A stretch of DNA of 64,000 nucleotides from Hypoxylon rubiginosum (Eukaryota > Ascomycota > Sordariomycetes > Xylariales > Hypoxylaceae), in the NCBI GenBank assembly GCA_902806565.1, contig CADCXA010000027.1, positions 1,798,001-1,862,000 on the forward strand, in the 5' to 3' direction. This document shows positions 60,277 through 64,000 of this stretch, one piece after another; the stretch's first letter is position 1; every line of letters starts with the position of its first letter. The notes beneath the pieces were generated by a model that was given only the letters and a program-made list of their open reading frames with translations, was not told the origin of the DNA and ran no database searches. A program made the translations under genes and the position numbers.

Positions 60277-61596
60277 CTAAACCCAATTAGACATTACGGG
60301 TAGTTCCCATTCTGCCAACAGAGCCTCAGCTTCTTCAATCGACTCGTTGGAATATAAACCTTCCATGGAAAAGCGGACCAGCCGTCTCGCCAGTTGGTAA
60401 GCAGGCGTATAGGCAAATCGGGCGTAATCTGGACCAGCAGCCTCTTCGAACAGTTGTTTTAGTTGACGTCCTTCCGGTGTCGGTGGCTCTTGGTTAGCCA
60501 TGCGCTCGTCGTCATATTCATCGTCATCGTCGTCGTCGTCGTTGTCGTCATCGTTCAGCCATGTCCATATCCAGACAGGCGGCGTGGAGCACATGAATTG
60601 AGGGGCAATGACAGCACTATCCCAGTCGAGAACGGCAGATATGATGGGTTCCTCTGCATCATATGTAGGGTTGGCTAGTATGTTGCGTGGTGCTAGATCG
60701 AGGTGCGCTAATGAGAGGTGGCAGTTCGCGAACCAACCCCCAGCAGCCAATTCTGAGGCCATATTGCAGAATCGGTCCATGATATGAAGCCTGGTTAGAG
60801 ATTTTTGTCGGTGCCTTAGTTCGGTAGCCTTTTGTGCCATGAAGATGTCTATCAGCATCTCGTCGATGGGCCGAGATGAAAATGCATGGCTGTACTCTTC
60901 AGTCGGCGCAGGATTCAGACGCTGCCAGGGTAGCAGCATATCCATTTCCATCTGATGAATGTCGGGGGGTGTGAGGAGGTCGTTTAATTCTCTAGCCCAC
61001 GCAAGTTCTGTATATTGCCAGGGGAGGAATTGGCACGGCGCCGTGCTATCTGCGGGTATCGTCAAGAAACCAGGCGCATCGCTACGGGTGGATAGCAATT
61101 CCCGGTAAGCGCGACCGAGTTCCCGCGCAATCCTGCAGCGCTCATTGTGGGCGAGTCTCGGGTATGACGACAATAGAGAAGTTCCGGGAACTCGATGCTG
61201 GACCATATACCTGGAGCCGAGCTCGTTGTCGTCTGCTTGGTCGAAACAAACGACCGTAGGGACGGGAATCTTGCTATACTGATTTACGAGGCGTAGCGTG
61301 GCAGCTTGAGTATCAACTCGCGCGTCACTAAATCGTGGGATGCGTATTATGTATCGAATTTGAATGCCGGGATGTTCAGCCGGTTGTCGAGATATGCCGA
61401 TTACACGATTGTACCCACCGCCGGCCATCCGCTCCACGCTAATCTCATCGGGGGCGGCATCGGGCCAGATCTTGTGGAGAGCGAAATTAAGGACGCGAGA
61501 GTGGAAAGTATTAAATGGTTCGTGGTCGTAGACAACGGTTGAGGAATCTGATTCTGCATCTGAAAGTGAGGTTGAGGATGAGCTGGAAGTTGACAT
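60277..61596 (-). CDS. APH-fold kinase (aminoglycoside phosphotransferase family)
   Basis: A single-exon frame of 439 residues. The fold is shared by small-molecule kinases, and in fungi most members have no known substrate, so no drug resistance should be inferred. The nucleotide-binding lobe has ISVERMAGGGYNRVIGI, RYIIRIPRF and DTQAATLRLVNQYSKIPVPTV. The hinge and core follow: YMVQHRVPGTSL and AHNERCRIARELGRAY. The catalytic loop HLDLAPRN is near residue 297, with Asp and Asn intact, and the metal-binding LDWDSAVIAP near 322. A run of about 16 Asp/Asn residues follows WTWLND, an unusual acidic insert. The N-terminus is a Ser-rich run (STSSSSSTSLSD). Length is typical. No intron is needed. 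All catalytic residues are present, so it is probably active. Confidence 0.88.
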   Translation of the reverse strand: MSTSSSSSTSLSDAESDSSTVVYDHEPFNTFHSRVLNFALHKIWPDAAPDEISVERMAGGGYNRVIGISRQPAEHPGIQIRYIIRIPRFSDARVDTQAATLRLVNQYSKIPVPTVVCFDQADDNELGSRYMVQHRVPGTSLLSSYPRLAHNERCRIARELGRAYRELLSTRSDAPGFLTIPADSTAPCQFLPWQYTELAWARELNDLLTPPDIHQMEMDMLLPWQRLNPAPTEEYSHAFSSRPIDEMLIDIFMAQKATELRHRQKSLTRLHIMDRFCNMASELAAGGWFANCHLSLAHLDLAPRNILANPTYDAEEPIISAVLDWDSAVIAPQFMCSTPPVWIWTWLNDDDNDDDDDDDEYDDERMANQEPPTPEGRQLKQLFEEAAGPDYARFAYTPAYQLARRLVRFSMEGLYSNESIEEAEALLAEWELPVMSNWV

Positions 61597-64000
61597 TAGG
61601 GTTGAGCGGACCGGGATCGAAGGGATTTAGTCGGCACGACTTGAAGTGATCGGCGTTGCTGAAGGCTGTGTGGGGCCGGTTGGACGAACGATGCAGGGTG
61701 ATGCAAGGGGAACGGAAGAGTCCAGAATTCCGGGAAGAGACGCCGAGAATGGATAAAGTAGTCGGGCCAATTCTCGGCTGTGCTTTATTGGGGAAAAGAA
61801 AAGTCTGCAATAAAAAATTATGAGTAGGTAGTTTTGGTAATGCAATAGTCATAAGAAGTGGTGTCCTGATAAATGTTTAAAACATCTAAGTATACCTTAG
61901 GTAACAAAAATCATATGCCATATAACAGTCACGGGCAATGCAGCCAATAATTGGAAAACTTGAACGCGTTTTCCTTTGCCTCGTTATCAACTGAAGATAA
62001 CCATCTTATCTATCATCCACGTGCTTGAGGAAATGAGAGGCAACGCACTGTTTGCGATTGCGCAATTGACGAGCAATTCACAATCTTAGTTTTGGGGTTT
62101 ATCATCAAACGGCGAAGATACTATTCAAACCACCTGTTATCTGACTAAGACTAAGATGCTATTGATGGTGTTGGCTGCTCACTACTACCAATCACGATAT
62201 CGCACGAAACCCGGCAACTCCAAAGTGCCAACAATGCGGACGCATCCGCACACTTTTTACTAGGAATATGAAGGCATACATAACTAGCTCATGTCGCATC
62301 TTGATTTACGCACGGAAACCAACGCCTTGCTAGACGATGACAGCATAAATTGGATGGGTAAGCTATGATAGATGGCCCACTGGTCCATCTCAGGTTGGCT
62401 GCTATGTTGGAGACCATGAATCGAGGTAGCATGGAGAAGTCAATATCACGACCTATGTAGGTGCAACGCGATTCCAATCTGCTACTTGGGTACTCGGTGG
62501 AGAAGATCAAGACAAGAGCCGTTGGGAAAATGGGGTTCATGTAAATTTCCGACGGGCCAGAGCAGGACAATGAACGGTCGTGGTCCTTCGTTCTAATGAA
62601 TCCTATCGCCATGAGAAACCATTGTCGGACATGAGATGGAGCTTTAATAACAATTTATTACCGTGTGACGTGTCCCAGCAGCTGTGTGGTTCGGTGGTGT
62701 ACGCAATCGGGATTTAACGAGAACTATTCCATCAATGCCATATCCGCCCGCACAGGCCAAGAGATTGCGAGGTCGGCATCGATGAGTGGTCAGGTTTTGA
62801 TAGGTGGTCGGATCAAGCCCCATGTCTCATTTTGAAGCAATTCATAACTTCTTATAACCGCAGTCAGTCGTCTCCAGTTAGGATCTATTGCGCCATGTAA
62901 ATCTAGACGTTGCAACAGTCGATTGAATTCCGATCGCAAGGGCAATTGATCCTTGGGATCGTCAGATCAGCATCCCAAGGAAGAACAGTTAAGCTTTGAT
63001 GTGCTGTTACAGTGGACAAGGGGCACGCGATTTTGGGGAGTGAGCGAATTTGGGTATCGCAGGTATCGTTCTACATTCGACGCTGGCCAGGACCAGGACC
63101 AATTCGTAACTTGGTATTACAGGTCACGAACCTGTAAAATTATCTCGACAGTAATTTCGGTTTCCTGTGTGAATGGAAGAGGAGGTCGTTCCACAACCAC
63201 GTCATTTGTAGGGCAGGACGACCTGATTCTTCTATGTATCTTTCATCTTTCAATTTTCGCTAGGGGCTCGTGTAGATCGCCGGGGAGCCGGTACACAGCG
63301 TGTGTCCACGTAAGAGACTAAGCCGAAAGGATGCAATGCGTAAGCAGGATGGAGACAAGACGGCCAGAAGCGCGGAGGCTTTCTGGTCTGGACTGCCGTG
63401 CGCCAACCACCTACGGGACCATGGCCCACACGTGGATCGAATCGAATCAAGGTCAAAAAGTCTTGGTGTGCGTATTGCAGTTGAGACCGCCACCCTGGTC
63501 CTCGAAGAAGGAAAAAAAGGGAGCGCGCGGATAATAGTTGGTCGGCGCAACCGTTCGCTCTCCATTGCCCTTAAGTTTGCTGACCTGATTTATTTTGGTA
63601 CAAAGACGCCGGCACTAATGGACGCTTGTCAGGTGCTTTGACGGAGATAAAGTTGTTCGTTTCATACAACAATAGATTTCCAACGCTGGCTTTCCCTTGT
63701 TACCATATACAACAAACGCCTAGAGTCGATTGAGGAGTTGAATGAAAAGGGGGAGCGGACTGTGCCCAGGTGGTAAGCCTACACGACTACACGAGGTATC
63801 CATACATACAAAATACTGCCAGAGGATACATTGGCCAAGCGAACCCACAGATCTCTGACAGCCCCTGAAATCCTTCCCACCATCAGCTTTTTTCCTTTCC
63901 TGTTCCTGGTGGCTAGCGGTCTGATTACGCCTTGTTCCTGCAGCTTTGGTAGTGGTACCTGCATGTGCTACGTAAGAACAGGTCTGACCTGGCGCTGGGC
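61597..64000. other. Right-edge region, no gene seen
   Basis: Promoter side of the APH-like gene followed by about 2 kb in which I find no supported gene. Several frames of 60-120 codons on both strands between 62289 and 63964 lack domains and splice partners. A gene could start or end beyond the window. Confidence 0.45.

Noticed and set aside
1..64000. 5S rRNA, CRISPR, transposase or reverse transcriptase genes
   Set aside because: I looked for conserved 5S blocks, spaced direct repeats and RT or transposase motifs in the translations and found none.

Overview
The window is nuclear DNA of a filamentous ascomycete (Pezizomycotina, most likely Sordariomycetes; Xylariales is a guess). The evidence is short GT-AG introns of about 45-160 bases, a VeA-type velvet regulator, a fungal opsin-related protein, a Pho80-like cyclin, an Mga2/Spt23-type factor and a Zn2Cys6 regulator, a nuclear tRNA with an intron, and long gene-poor spacers rich in TAGGTAGG-like words. 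I see no rRNA gene, CRISPR array or complete transposon.

Left part (1-14 kb): three minus-strand genes, the histone chaperone CHZ1 (with a 10-base microexon), the ER membrane complex subunit EMC10 and a Pho80-like cyclin. These are followed on the plus strand by a GID5/ARMC8-like armadillo protein and an opsin-related seven-helix protein that lacks the retinal lysine. Middle part (14-32 kb): a decayed fragment of a reducing polyketide synthase (KR end plus ACP), an intron-containing tRNA-Leu(CAA), a doubtful GC-rich membrane ORF, a 6 kb gene-poor stretch, then veA, a Q-rich protein of unknown function, and a bifunctional 6-phosphofructo-2-kinase/fructose-2,6-bisphosphatase on the minus strand. 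Right part (37-64 kb): TAD3 (wobble inosine deaminase subunit), RNase H1, an Nha1-type Na+/H+ antiporter with a splice-phase problem, an MGA2-like membrane-tethered factor, a hairpin and CCACCA-rich segment that may be mobile-element debris, an Upc2-like Zn2Cys6 regulator, a 70-residue Cys/His-rich protein, and an APH-fold kinase.

The genes are mostly housekeeping and regulatory and do not form an operon-like or biosynthetic cluster. One possible theme is that the MGA2-like and Upc2-like genes are convergent neighbours, and in yeasts both families respond to membrane lipid, sterol or oxygen state. No clearly new multi-gene system is visible. The best leads are the antiporter's phase break, the 54 kb hairpin segment, the small Cys/His protein, the CHZ1 microexon and the polyketide synthase relic. 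Exon coordinates were worked out by hand from splice signals and reading phase, and no database search was possible.
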